DNA of 64,000 bases, taken from assembly GCA_963728355.1 (NCBI GenBank), contig CAVSJQ010000002.1:1-64000 (forward strand), given 5' to 3'. Every line of letters begins with the position of its first letter. Position 1 is the first letter of the stretch. This document shows, piece by piece, positions 45,733-54,410 of this stretch. This DNA comes from Sva-07 sp963728355. Its GTDB lineage: Bacteria > Actinomycetota > Acidimicrobiia > Acidimicrobiales > Ilumatobacteraceae. The notes beneath the pieces are model-generated. The model saw nothing but the letters and a program-made list of their open reading frames with translations. It was not told the DNA's origin and made no database searches. The translations under genes were made by a program, and so were the position numbers.

Positions 45733-45911
45733 GGCGCCATGGTAGCGTTGTGCCGCCGTGGCGACCGCTCATGAGCGGGCGCAACGACGGCTGCCCGACG
45801 TACCGGTGCGCCGCCGCCTCGCAAGGTTGCCGCAAGATGTGAGGGTTGCTCCACCCGGTGGCTCTACACTGACCGAGCGGCACATCGTGTCGCCTGGGCG
45901 GAAGGAAGCAC

Positions 45912-47485
45912 GTGGTGAACCCTCAAGCCATGTCGTTGCGTGTCATTCCATACGATGTCGCGCAACGGGGATCGACGCGCGATTTGTTCGAGCAGTTCGT
46001 GCTGTCGACGTCGCTGGACACACCCGACGGCTTCGAAACCGAGTCACTCGGGGTCTGGAAGCTCGCCCGTCACCCCACGCTGCCGGTGATCCACATCACC
46101 GACCCGACCGGCCGGGCGCTCGGATGGCTGCTGGGTCACCCGATCACCTCGCGGCCAGAGTTGCTGTCCGACGGCTCGACGGTCACCGTCGAGGCCGATC
46201 TCGACCCGCTCGACTTCGTCGCCGACCTCGGCGGCCGGTTCCTGGCGGTGTTCGTCGACGGGCAGTCACCGGGCATCTATCCCGACGCGGCGGCGTCGTA
46301 CGCCTCGGTGTTCTGTCCGAGCATGCAACTCGTGGCATCGACGGCGAGCTTGATCCCGTACGACTCCGGCACCACCGACCGACTCGACGTCCTCGCCGAA
46401 CTCAACATCCCGTTCTCCACCGCGTACTTCCCGTTCGGCCTGACGCATCGTCACGGCGTCGAGCAGCTCCTTCCGAACCACCACCTCGATCTGCAACGGT
46501 GGGAGGCGGTGCGCCACGGGCCGCGGGTGCCCGAACGGGGCAGGCTCAGCGTCGAGGAGGCCGCAGCGCGCGTCGCCGCCATCATCCGCCGCCAGGTCGA
46601 CGCCGTGTTCGACCGCCACGACGTGTACCTGCCGATCACCGCAGGCCACGACTCGAGGATGCTCCTGGCCTGCTCCCGCTCACATCGCGACGAACTGGAC
46701 CTGTACACCCTCAACATCCCCGATCGAAACGGTGCGCGTGATGTCTTCGTGGCCGCGCAGATGGCCCACCAGCTCCGTCTGCGCCATCAGAGCGTCGCGA
46801 TGATCAAGCCGACACTGCGCGACCTGGAAGTCTGGTCGTACCGCAGCGGATGCGTCGTCGGCGAACCCCGGGGGCGCGAAGCGACCACCACGTATCGATC
46901 GCTCGACCGCTCACGCGTCCGATTGAACGGGCAGGTCGGCGACCTCTTGCGCGCACCGAATCGACTGCCCGACGACTGCGAGGACACGGTGATCGATGTC
47001 GAGCGCGTCGCCATCCAGGCGCTGATCGAGTCCAGGGGGGCGGACTACCGCGCGCATGCGCGCCCAGGACAACTGAACGCGGCGCTGTCGCCGCTCTTCC
47101 TCGAACGCGCCGAGCGTTGGCTCGCAGGACTCGGCAACGTCGACGCGCTGACGGTGATCGACCTCAACTACCTCGAGTCGGGGATCGCACCGTGGGCGGG
47201 ACCATGGGCCTACGCCGAGTTCTTCGATCCGGGTTTCACGCTGTTCCCGATGTGCCATCGTGAGATCATCGACATCTTCCTCGCCCTGCCCGAGCACGAG
47301 CGTGCCGACGACAGCCTCCCGCCGCGGTGCTGCGCCAGCAGTGGCCCGAGTTGCTGGAGTGGCCGTTCAACCCGGACTCGTGGCAGGCCGAGGCGCTCCG
47401 GTTCCCCCATCGGCTGCTGCACTATGCCGGCCAACGGGCGCGTGGGGCCCTGATGCACGTGGCCGCCGGCTTCACTGGCGTGTAG
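45912..47485 (+). CDS. Asparagine-synthetase-like (PP-loop) protein, one frameshift
   Basis: GGAAGGAA precedes GTG 45912. A ~200-residue N-terminal domain resembles the amidotransferase half in outline (GRFLAVFVDGQSPGIYPDAA, VEQLLPNHHLDLQRWEAVRH) but lacks the catalytic Cys at position 2. The synthetase half has DVYLPITAGHDSRMLLACSR (PP-loop S-G-G-x-D-S variant), LYTLNIPDRNGARDVFVAAQ and FTLFPMCHREIIDIFLALPE. A lost base near 47325 then hides LRQQWPELLEWPFNPDSW, LRFPHRLLHYAGQRARG and the stop 47483-47485. Restored length is about 525 aa. Such proteins, common in exopolysaccharide loci, are thought to form ATP-dependent amide bonds; the substrate is unknown. Confidence 0.75.
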
Positions 47486-47589
47486 ATGCGCGTCGAGTCC
47501 CGATCATCGTCGTACGGAAACGTGACTCGGTATCGTCGCGCCTCCGTGACGCCAGTTGCGACGAGACGCCGACCGAGACGAGAAGCGAC

Positions 47590-49359
47590 GTGAGCGCCGA
47601 AGCCGTACGCATTCAGGAGGTCGGCGGGCCGGCTGACGGCCCCGGGCTGAAGGGACTCGTCAAACGTCGGTGGAAGCCGCTGACGATTCTCGGGTTCGTC
47701 GCCGGCGGCGCTGCGCTCGCCGAGGCGTCGATTCTCGTGCTGATCACCCGCCTGGCGTTCGCCATTTCCGAGGGCGACGACACCATCGGCCTCGTGGCCG
47801 GCCGCTCGGTCACCATCGGGGGCGCCTTCGGTCTGGCGTTCCTCCTCGTGATCACGACGATCACCCTGCAGGTGACGGCTGCATGGCGGGCGTCGCAACT
47901 CACCGCACTGGTGATCGCCGACATCCGCCTCGACCTCTCGGATGCGTTCCTCGAGGCCAAATGGTCGGCGCAGCACGGCGAACGCAGCGGCCAGCTCCAG
48001 GAGCTGTTGACCACGTTCATCCGCGGCGGCGCCCAGCTGATCGGTGCCGTGTCGACGGGCACGACCGCCCTCGTCGGGCTGCTGGCGTTGCTGATCACCG
48101 CTGCGTTCGTCGACCCGATGGCGACGGCGCTGCTGTTCGGCCTCATCTGCGTGCTCGCCCTTGCCACCCGGCCGCTCAACCGACTCGTCGACCAGGAAGC
48201 CGAGCGCACCGCCGAGGCAGGAATGGACTTCGCGACGTCGCTCAGCGAGGTCTCGCAACTCGGCCTCGAGATGCACATCTTCAACGTGCAGCCCAGCGCG
48301 AAGACGAGGCTCGGTGCGCTCATCCGCCGCAATCAGGCGACGAATCAGCGCCTCGACTTCTGGTACCAGTTCATCCCCACCACCTACGCCACGGTGTCGT
48401 ACCTGGCGCTCATCGCAGCACTCGGCGGCATCTGGCTGCTCGGTGACGCCGACCTCGCGGCGATCGGGGCCGTCACCCTGTTGATGTTTCGAGCGATCCG
48501 TTACGGCCAAGCGGTGCAACTGAAGCTCACCGAGGTGACCGCCAACCTGCCGTTCCTCCGACAGCTCGACCGGGAGCTCGACCGGTATCGCTCGGCACAG
48601 GTGATCGATCGGGGAGAACCCATCGGGAACGTCGGAGCGTTGCAGCTCGACCGCGTCTCGTTCGGCTATCAGGATGGCCTCCCGGTGCTTCGCGACATCG
48701 ACGCGGTCATCGATCGATGTGAGGTCATCGGTTTGATCGGTCCGTCGGGGAGCGGGAAATCCACCCTCGTGCAGTTGCTCCTGGGCCTCCGCGACCCGAC
48801 GAGTGGGAGCGTGCTGGCGAACGGTCGGGACATCCAGAGCCTCTCCAAGACCGAATGGGCCCGCAAGGTCACCTTCGTGCCGCAGGAGTCGCACCTGGTC
48901 GCCGGAACCGTCGCTGACAACATCCGATTCTTCCGCGACGGGATCACCCAGGAACAGATCGAACAGGCGTCACGTCTGGCCAACCTGCACGACGACGTCG
49001 CCCGCTGGCCGGAGGGATACCAACGCCAGGTCGGCGAGCACGGCAGCCACCTGAGCGGTGGCCAACAGCAACGCCTGATCATCGCCCGGGCGCTCGTCGA
49101 GGCACCCGACGTGTTCATCCTCGACGAGCCGACGAGTTCGCTCGACGTCCGCTCGGAACAGCTGATCCGCACGACGCTCGACGCGCTCCGCAGCCGGATG
49201 ACGATCATCATCATTGCCCATCGCCTGTCGACGCTCGACATCTGCGACCGCATCATGGTGCTCATCGACGGCGAACTCAGAGCGTTCGACACGCCCGACA
49301 ATCTCGAGGTCAGCAACGAGTTCTACCGCGAGGCCCTGGTGATCTCCGGCATGCGCTGA
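47590..49359 (+). CDS. ABC transporter, fused membrane and ATPase domains
   Basis: 589 aa from GTG 47590. Six-helix exporter domain (LTILGFVAGGAALAEASILV, SVTIGGAFGLAFLLVITTIT, TALVGLLALLITAAFVDPMA, TVSYLALIAALGGIWLLGDA) then the nucleotide-binding domain: LIGPSGSGKSTLVQLLLGLR (Walker A), FVPQESHLVAGTVADNIRFF (Q-loop), HLSGGQQQRLIIARALVEAP (signature), DVFILDEPTSSLDVRSEQLI (Walker B) and IIIAHRLSTLD (H-loop). A half-size exporter that works as a dimer, of the MsbA/PglK/lipid-flippase or peptide-exporter class. Position after the synthetase-like gene and in a glycan locus makes a lipid-linked oligosaccharide flippase likely. Confidence 0.88.
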   Translation: MSAEAVRIQEVGGPADGPGLKGLVKRRWKPLTILGFVAGGAALAEASILVLITRLAFAISEGDDTIGLVAGRSVTIGGAFGLAFLLVITTITLQVTAAWRASQLTALVIADIRLDLSDAFLEAKWSAQHGERSGQLQELLTTFIRGGAQLIGAVSTGTTALVGLLALLITAAFVDPMATALLFGLICVLALATRPLNRLVDQEAERTAEAGMDFATSLSEVSQLGLEMHIFNVQPSAKTRLGALIRRNQATNQRLDFWYQFIPTTYATVSYLALIAALGGIWLLGDADLAAIGAVTLLMFRAIRYGQAVQLKLTEVTANLPFLRQLDRELDRYRSAQVIDRGEPIGNVGALQLDRVSFGYQDGLPVLRDIDAVIDRCEVIGLIGPSGSGKSTLVQLLLGLRDPTSGSVLANGRDIQSLSKTEWARKVTFVPQESHLVAGTVADNIRFFRDGITQEQIEQASRLANLHDDVARWPEGYQRQVGEHGSHLSGGQQQRLIIARALVEAPDVFILDEPTSSLDVRSEQLIRTTLDALRSRMTIIIIAHRLSTLDICDRIMVLIDGELRAFDTPDNLEVSNEFYREALVISGMR

Positions 49360-49398
49360 CGGGCGCCCGACGGCGGTGGTTCGTACACTGCAAAGGCC

Positions 49399-50427
49399 AT
49401 GGATCGTCGTGCCGGACAGCGAATGCGTGCGCCTGGGACGCTGGCGTCACGGACGGTCGGCGCATTCGCAGCGCTGTCGTTGATCGTCGTCGGTGCCGCC
49501 TGCTCGACCGACGACGAGCCCGAGGGCCTGCTGGGCGTCTACGTCGGCTTCAATCAGCAGGAGCGTCTGCTCCAGTTCGAGGACGATCTCGGTGCACCCG
49601 TCGACGTCGTGGTGACCATGGCGGACTCGCGCTCGTCGGATGCGATGGTCAGTTCGGTGTGGGGCCAGTTCGCCGGCCCCGACGCTCACCTCCCCGACTC
49701 GGCCGACCGGCTGCAGGTGGTCGTGTCGGTGCCGGTCGCGTTCGGCCCGGGGGGTATGGGGCGCACCGCGGAGGGGCGAGCGGAAATCGGCGAGAATCTC
49801 CGTGCCGTCGCTGCGGGACGGAACGACGGCGAATACCGCCTCGTGGCCGAGTACCTGGTGGAGGCCGGCTACGGCGACGCGATCATCCGTCTCGGCCACG
49901 AGTACGACGGCGACTGGGCGCCGTACTCCGCACGCGACAACGCCGAGGCGTACGTCGCCGCGTTCCGCCACGTGCACGACGTGCTGAGCGACGTGTCGCC
50001 CTCCTTCCGATTCGACTGGACATCGACGGCGGCCCACTTCGTCGAGTACGGACCGGCTGCCTATCCCGGAGACGACGTCGTCGACGTGATCGGCCTCGAC
50101 ATCTACTGGCGCGACGCCGAACCGATCGATGACGAGATGTGGCAGCGGCGCTTCGAGCCGGTGCTCCGAGCGCATCTGGAGTTCGCCCAGGAACGCGGCA
50201 AACCGGTGTCGTATCCCGAGTGGGGGCGCGCCTTCGCCGACGAGTCGAAGTTCGTCGAATTCATGTACGGCTGGTTCTCGCAGCTTCCCCGCACCGGCCC
50301 GGGCAACCTCGAATATCAGGCGTACTTCAACGAGGTCGGTCTACGCGACGACGAGTTCTACCCGTATGACCTCGAGCAACAGCCGAACGTCAAACGTCGA
50401 TATCTCGAACTGTTCGGCGAGAACTAG
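49399..50427 (+). CDS. GH26-like glycosidase lipoprotein
   Basis: 342 aa from ATG 49399. Signal with lipobox: TVGAFAALSLIVVGAACSTD. Then LLGVYVGFNQQERLLQFEDD, VTMADSRSSDAMVSSVWGQF, AIIRLGHEYDGDWAPYSARD (H-E: acid/base position in GH26) and KPVSYPEWGRAFADESKFVE (nucleophile Glu in P-E-W-G). FDWTSTAAHF and VDVIGLDIYWRDA complete the barrel. It is related to, but clearly diverged from, the pair at 51245 and 56773. A surface-tethered endoglycanase, probably trimming the polymer made by this locus. It follows the exporter by 39 bases, same strand. Confidence 0.82.
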   Translation: MDRRAGQRMRAPGTLASRTVGAFAALSLIVVGAACSTDDEPEGLLGVYVGFNQQERLLQFEDDLGAPVDVVVTMADSRSSDAMVSSVWGQFAGPDAHLPDSADRLQVVVSVPVAFGPGGMGRTAEGRAEIGENLRAVAAGRNDGEYRLVAEYLVEAGYGDAIIRLGHEYDGDWAPYSARDNAEAYVAAFRHVHDVLSDVSPSFRFDWTSTAAHFVEYGPAAYPGDDVVDVIGLDIYWRDAEPIDDEMWQRRFEPVLRAHLEFAQERGKPVSYPEWGRAFADESKFVEFMYGWFSQLPRTGPGNLEYQAYFNEVGLRDDEFYPYDLEQQPNVKRRYLELFGEN

Positions 50428-50435
50428 ATCCGCCG

Positions 50436-51248
50436 TCAACGCGGCAAACGACGCTTCACCTTCGCGGCGACGCGGCGGGCGGCGTCGGCGGCGTAGGTGC
50501 GGTCGGTGAGCGAGTACATCGCTTTTCGAGCCTTCATCGCACGCGTCCGGTGGTGGAAGATGCGCACCTCGTCCCACAGCCCGAGACGCTTCAGCTCAGG
50601 GGCCATCGCACCACGAGTGTTGTACAGCCGGTTCGGCAGCGTGACCATCGACAGGCCGCATTCTTCGGCTGCGCCATCGGCGATGAGGCGGTTGAACCAC
50701 GTCTGGTCGCAGTTGTGCCCGGGCCACATGTCGTGGGGGTCCTGCGCGCACACCGTGTCGAACCATCGGTCGAGGAATGACGTCGTTGCGGCGCTGCGGT
50801 CGAAGCACAGCACCCCGGTGTTGTACTGATCAGGATGCTCGAGCTCGACGTGGTCGTCGCCGCTGTCGGTCGTGATGGTTCGGTAGGCCTTCGCCACGGC
50901 GAAGTTTCCCGCTGCGGCCAGGTCGAAGACGTCGACGAAGGGCTGCAGGATGGTCGTGTCGGTGTCGAGGAACAGCGTTTCCTCGTACGGGCTGCGACGC
51001 AGCACGTCGACCTTCTGTTGGAGTGGGTGCAATGCCGAGTGGTAGTCGACATGGTCGGCGTCGAGTCCTCGCGGAACCGGGTACGGCGAGAACACGGTCA
51101 CCGGGAGATCGGGATGCTCGCGTCGTAGGCCCTTGAGCGACGTCGCCAGCTCTCCCAGATAGCTCTTCGGTCCCGCCACCAGGTAGATGACGCCCCGCGC
51201 CATCGGGCGCTCGGCGTCCGCGCCTGGTGCCAGGGGGTCGTCGGTCAC
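50436..51248 (-). CDS. GT-A type glycosyltransferase
   Basis: 270 aa. The GTG at 51248 is preferred because it overlaps the stop of the upstream gene as GTGA; ATG 51290 is an in-frame alternative. ARGVIYLVAGPKSYLGELAT, PVTVFSPYPVP, YEETLFLDTDTTILQPFVDV (D-x-D), YNTGVLCFDRSAATTSFLDR and DPHDMWPGHNCDQTWFNRLI give the fold of nucleotide-diphospho-sugar transferases (GT8/GT77-like). It is soluble. Convergent with the GH26-like lipoprotein (8-base gap). Confidence 0.75.
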   Translation of the reverse strand: MTDDPLAPGADAERPMARGVIYLVAGPKSYLGELATSLKGLRREHPDLPVTVFSPYPVPRGLDADHVDYHSALHPLQQKVDVLRRSPYEETLFLDTDTTILQPFVDVFDLAAAGNFAVAKAYRTITTDSGDDHVELEHPDQYNTGVLCFDRSAATTSFLDRWFDTVCAQDPHDMWPGHNCDQTWFNRLIADGAAEECGLSMVTLPNRLYNTRGAMAPELKRLGLWDEVRIFHHRTRAMKARKAMYSLTDRTYAADAARRVAAKVKRRLPR

Positions 51249-53488
51249 CCCTGATTCCCTGGGATCGTTGCGCTGTTCCACGTGCGCCACGAAGGGTAGA
51301 CGTACGCGATGACCTCGACGGTGTAGTCACCCGACGGATCGAGGTCCAATGTCCTGGACGTGGTCGACGAACCGACGGTTCCGAGCCAGGTCCACCCGGT
51401 CGATCCCTTCAGCTGGTGTCGCACGATGTACAGCTTCGCAGACGGATGGGCCCAGTCGATCTGCAGGCCTTCGTCGACCCACGTCAGGCGCAGCGACGCC
51501 TCGGTGTCCGACCCCGGCGAGTACACCGACGTCGCCGAGGACGTCCCTGCGACGGCATCCCCCGTGGCCACGGTCGGAGCGGGGCTCGCGATCAGCGTCG
51601 AGGGCTCGATGGTGGCACGGTTCCAGGTGCGCCAGGCGGGCCAGACGTAGGCGATCACCTCGACGTTGTAGCCCGTGGACGGATCGAGTTCGAACGTTGT
51701 CGTGGTCGTCGACGCTCCGACGGTGCCGAGCCAGCTCCAGCCGGTCGTGCCGATCTGTTGGTAGCGCACGTTGTAGAGCTTGGCGGTGGGATGGGTCCAG
51801 TCGGCGCGCAGGCCGTCGTCGACCCAGCTCAGCCGCAGCGATGCCTCGGTGTCCGAGCCCGCCGAGAAGACCGAGGACGGCGAATCGGTCGTGAGCGGTG
51901 GCGGCGTCGGCGACGCCGGCGCGGTCGTCGTGGTGGTCGTGGTGGTCGTCGAACTCGGCGGCGGGCTGGGCGCCGTGGGGGCCGGTGCCGGCGGGCTCGC
52001 GGTCAGCGTCGTGGGCTCGATGGTGGCACGGTTCCAGGTGCGCCAGGCGGGCGAGACGTAGGCGATCACCTCGACGTTGTAGCCCGTGGACGGATCGAGT
52101 TCGAACGTCGTTGTGGTCGTCGACGCTCCGACGGTGCCGAGCCACCTCCAGCCGGTCGTGCCGATCTGTTGGTAGCGCACGTTGTAGAGCTTGGCGGTGG
52201 GATGGGTCCAGTCGGCGCGCAGGCCGTCGTCCACCCAGCTCAGCCGCAGCGATGCCTCGGTGTCCGAGCCCGCCGAGAAGACCGACGACAGCGAATCCGT
52301 TGTCGTCGCGGCGGTGGTCGGCGCCGGCGGAGCCGTGGTCGGTGCCGGCGGCGGTGCGGTGGTGGGCGCCGGCGGAGCCGTGGTCGGTGCCGGTGGTGGT
52401 GCGGTGGTGGGTGCCGGCGGAGCCGTGGTGGGCGCCGGTGGTGGTGCGGTGGTGGGCGCCGGAGCCGGCGGGGCGGTGGTGGGTACCACCAGGGCGCCCG
52501 TCTCGGTCTTGAAGGTGGTGATGTAGGCCTGTCGGGTGGTGGGGTAGTTGTCGAGGTTGTAGCCGGGTTGTGATGGGTCGTTGAAGTAGGCCTGGTAGAG
52601 CAGGCTGCCTGGTCCGGTGGTGGGCAGGGTGTTGAACCATTGGTTCATGAGTTGGATGTAGCGGCCGGTGTTGTGGAAGGCCTGGCCCCATTCGGGGAAG
52701 GAGACGGGTTTGTTGCGGGATCGGGCGAATTCGAGGTGTTTGCGGAGGACGGGTTCGTAGCGGTTGGTCCAGTCCTTGTCGGGGATGTCGGCGTCGCGCC
52801 AGTAGGTGTCGAGGCCGATGACGTCGACGTAGGCGTCGCCGGGGTAGGCGGGGATGCCCCAGGTGGTGAAGCCGGCTCGGGTGGAGGCCCAGTCGAATCG
52901 GAAGGCGGAGGATTGTGCGGCGAGCACGTCGTGGACGTGTCGGAATGCGGCGATGTATTCGGTGGCGTTGTTGCGTGCTGACCATGATGGCCAGGCGTCG
53001 TCGGCTTCGTGGCCGAGTCGGATGACGGCGTCGTTGTAGCCGGCGTTCTTGACGTAGTGGGCGATGGCTCGGAAGTCGTCGTCCCAGCGTCCGGCTGCGG
53101 TGTCGCGCAGGTTGGCTCGGATGGCGGTTTCGCTCTGGCCGCCGCCGCCGAAGGCGAGTGGGACGGTGACGACGACGTCGAGGCGGTCGGAGAGTTTGGG
53201 GAGGTGGGCGTTGCTGGACGCGAATTGTCCCCATGCGGAGCTGCGCATGGCGGAGGTCGAGCGGGAGTCGAGCATGGTGACGACCCAGCCGAGGCGGCGG
53301 CCGAGGTCGCGTTCGATCTGGTTGAAGCGGTCGCCGCGGTCGAAGCCGACGAACATGCCCAGCGTCGATTGGTTGGCGGCCGATGCTGTTGGTGTGGGGG
53401 AGTGAGCAATCGCCAGCAATGACAACGACAGGGCGATCGCGGTGAACAATCTGGCGGAGTGTTTGAGACGGTGCGGGGTCACGGACAC
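51245..53488 (-). CDS. Secreted GH26-like glycosidase with three FN3-like modules
   Basis: 747 aa from GTG 53488, which follows GAGAGGCAG. Signal peptide LFTAIALSLSLLAIAHSPTP then TASA. Catalytic domain (about 35-330): LGMFVGFDRGDRFNQIERDL, VTMLDSRSTSAMRSSAWGQF, VIRLGHEADDAWPSWSARNN, VIGLDTYWRDADIPDKDW and KPVSFPEWGQAFHNTGRYIQ, with the same H-E and P-E-W-G pair as the protein at 49399. A Pro/Ala/Thr linker (about 345-425) precedes three ~95-residue FN3-like modules (EASLRLSWVDDGLRADWTHP, FELDPSTGYNVEVIAYV), two almost identical in DNA and the third diverged. A sigma-28-like promoter lies upstream. It should cleave a polysaccharide outside the cell. Confidence 0.85.
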   Translation of the reverse strand: MSVTPHRLKHSARLFTAIALSLSLLAIAHSPTPTASAANQSTLGMFVGFDRGDRFNQIERDLGRRLGWVVTMLDSRSTSAMRSSAWGQFASSNAHLPKLSDRLDVVVTVPLAFGGGGQSETAIRANLRDTAAGRWDDDFRAIAHYVKNAGYNDAVIRLGHEADDAWPSWSARNNATEYIAAFRHVHDVLAAQSSAFRFDWASTRAGFTTWGIPAYPGDAYVDVIGLDTYWRDADIPDKDWTNRYEPVLRKHLEFARSRNKPVSFPEWGQAFHNTGRYIQLMNQWFNTLPTTGPGSLLYQAYFNDPSQPGYNLDNYPTTRQAYITTFKTETGALVVPTTAPPAPAPTTAPPPAPTTAPPAPTTAPPPAPTTAPPAPTTAPPPAPTTAPPAPTTAATTTDSLSSVFSAGSDTEASLRLSWVDDGLRADWTHPTAKLYNVRYQQIGTTGWRWLGTVGASTTTTTFELDPSTGYNVEVIAYVSPAWRTWNRATIEPTTLTASPPAPAPTAPSPPPSSTTTTTTTTTAPASPTPPPLTTDSPSSVFSAGSDTEASLRLSWVDDGLRADWTHPTAKLYNVRYQQIGTTGWSWLGTVGASTTTTTFELDPSTGYNVEVIAYVWPAWRTWNRATIEPSTLIASPAPTVATGDAVAGTSSATSVYSPGSDTEASLRLTWVDEGLQIDWAHPSAKLYIVRHQLKGSTGWTWLGTVGSSTTSRTLDLDPSGDYTVEVIAYVYPSWRTWNSATIPGNQG
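51606..52290 (-). repeat. Tandem 411-bp FN3-module repeat
   Basis: The block from GGTGGCACGG at 51611 recurs at 52022 (411 bases, 137 codons: a ~95-residue FN3-like module plus a variable linker). The two copies differ at only a handful of positions in the module part. A third, clearly diverged module lies at about 51250-51550. Confidence 0.85.
52505..53442 (-). repeat. 938-bp block identical to 56878-57815
   Basis: Every stretch I compared matches at a constant offset of 4,373 bases. The block covers most of the signal peptide and the whole glycosidase catalytic domain. Identity stops abruptly on both sides: at the linker on the 3' side and within the signal peptide on the 5' side. Confidence 0.92.
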
Positions 53489-53525
53489 GGTGGTCTGCCT
53501 CTCGGTTGGCGGAGTCGTACATGTC

Positions 53526-53552
53526 AATCGGATGACAAACTGGCCAACTTGA
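53526..53552 (-). promoter_or_regulatory. Sigma-28 (FliA/WhiG)-like promoter, copy 1
   Basis: In the gene's direction: CTCAAGTTGG, then about 12 bases, then TCCGATTG, close to the FliA pattern (TAAAGTTT, 11, GCCGATAA). It lies 38-64 bases upstream of GTG 53488. The same elements with the same spacing lie upstream of the paralogue at 57861. Confidence 0.5.
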
Positions 53553-53649
53553 GCCGAAACTGAAGAAATCTTTCGTGGATGCAGACATGCCGTCGGGGCC
53601 GCCGACCCCATCCGGCCCGCTGTCCGTGCGATCGGCTACGTTCGCCGGC

Positions 53650-54399
53650 GTGACGTCGCCGCCCGATCTGCCCGCCGGGCGCCCCGAAACCGGATTGGGC
53701 GGGTCCAGTGGTCAAGCGATTCGCCCCGCCTCCAGCAGTCGTGCCGACGACACGGCGTCGTCGTCGCGGAGCTCGGACAGCGTCGAATGGGGCTGGACCG
53801 ACACGTCGGCCCGAGGCCATGGTCTGCTCGCCGATGCTGTGCGCAGCATGATCTCCGATGGCGATGGAGCGCTGCTCGACGTCGGCTGCGGAGCCGGGGC
53901 GCTCACCCACGTGTGCCATCAGCTCGGTTGGGACGCGACCGGCGTCGACGTCTCGGCGGACGGTCTGGCGCTGGCCCGTGCCAGTTTCCCCGGCGTGCGG
54001 TTCGCCGAGGGGTCGGCGTACGACGATCTCACGGTGTTCGCACCGCCCGGCGGCTTCGATGTCGTGCTGTCCAGCGAAGTCATCGAGCATCTCTACCGTC
54101 CGGCGCTGCTGCTCGAGCGCTCCTACGCCGCCCTGCGCCCGGGTGGTCGACTCCTCGTCACCACGCCCTACCACGGGTACCTGTTCAACATTGCGCTCTC
54201 GGTCGCCAACCGGTGGGATACGCGCTTCGACGTCCACCGCGATGGTTGGCACATCAAGTTCTTCTCCCGTCGGACCCTCACCGACATGGTCGTGGGAGCG
54301 GGCTTCGAGGTGATCGAGTGGCGCGGGCTCGGTCGCCTCCCCTGGCTGTGGTGGTCGCAGGCACTCCTCGCCTGCAAGCCCGATGAGGTTTCGCCCTGA
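53650..54399 (+). CDS. SAM-dependent methyltransferase (UbiG/Methyltransf_11 type)
   Basis: 249 aa from GTG 53650; GTG 53575 is an in-frame alternative whose extra 25 residues look unstructured. GALLDVGCGAGALTHVCHQL (motif I), GWDATGVDVSADGLALARAS (D of motif II), FDVVLSSEVIEHLYRPALLL (post-I) and ALRPGGRLLVTTPYHGYLFN. Preferred targets of this type in glycan loci are sugar hydroxyls or carboxyls. It diverges from the glycosidase at 53488 and runs convergent with the GT4 at 54411 (11-base gap). Confidence 0.82.
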   Translation: MTSPPDLPAGRPETGLGGSSGQAIRPASSSRADDTASSSRSSDSVEWGWTDTSARGHGLLADAVRSMISDGDGALLDVGCGAGALTHVCHQLGWDATGVDVSADGLALARASFPGVRFAEGSAYDDLTVFAPPGGFDVVLSSEVIEHLYRPALLLERSYAALRPGGRLLVTTPYHGYLFNIALSVANRWDTRFDVHRDGWHIKFFSRRTLTDMVVGAGFEVIEWRGLGRLPWLWWSQALLACKPDEVSP

Positions 54400-54410
54400 A
54401 CTGAGCTCTC

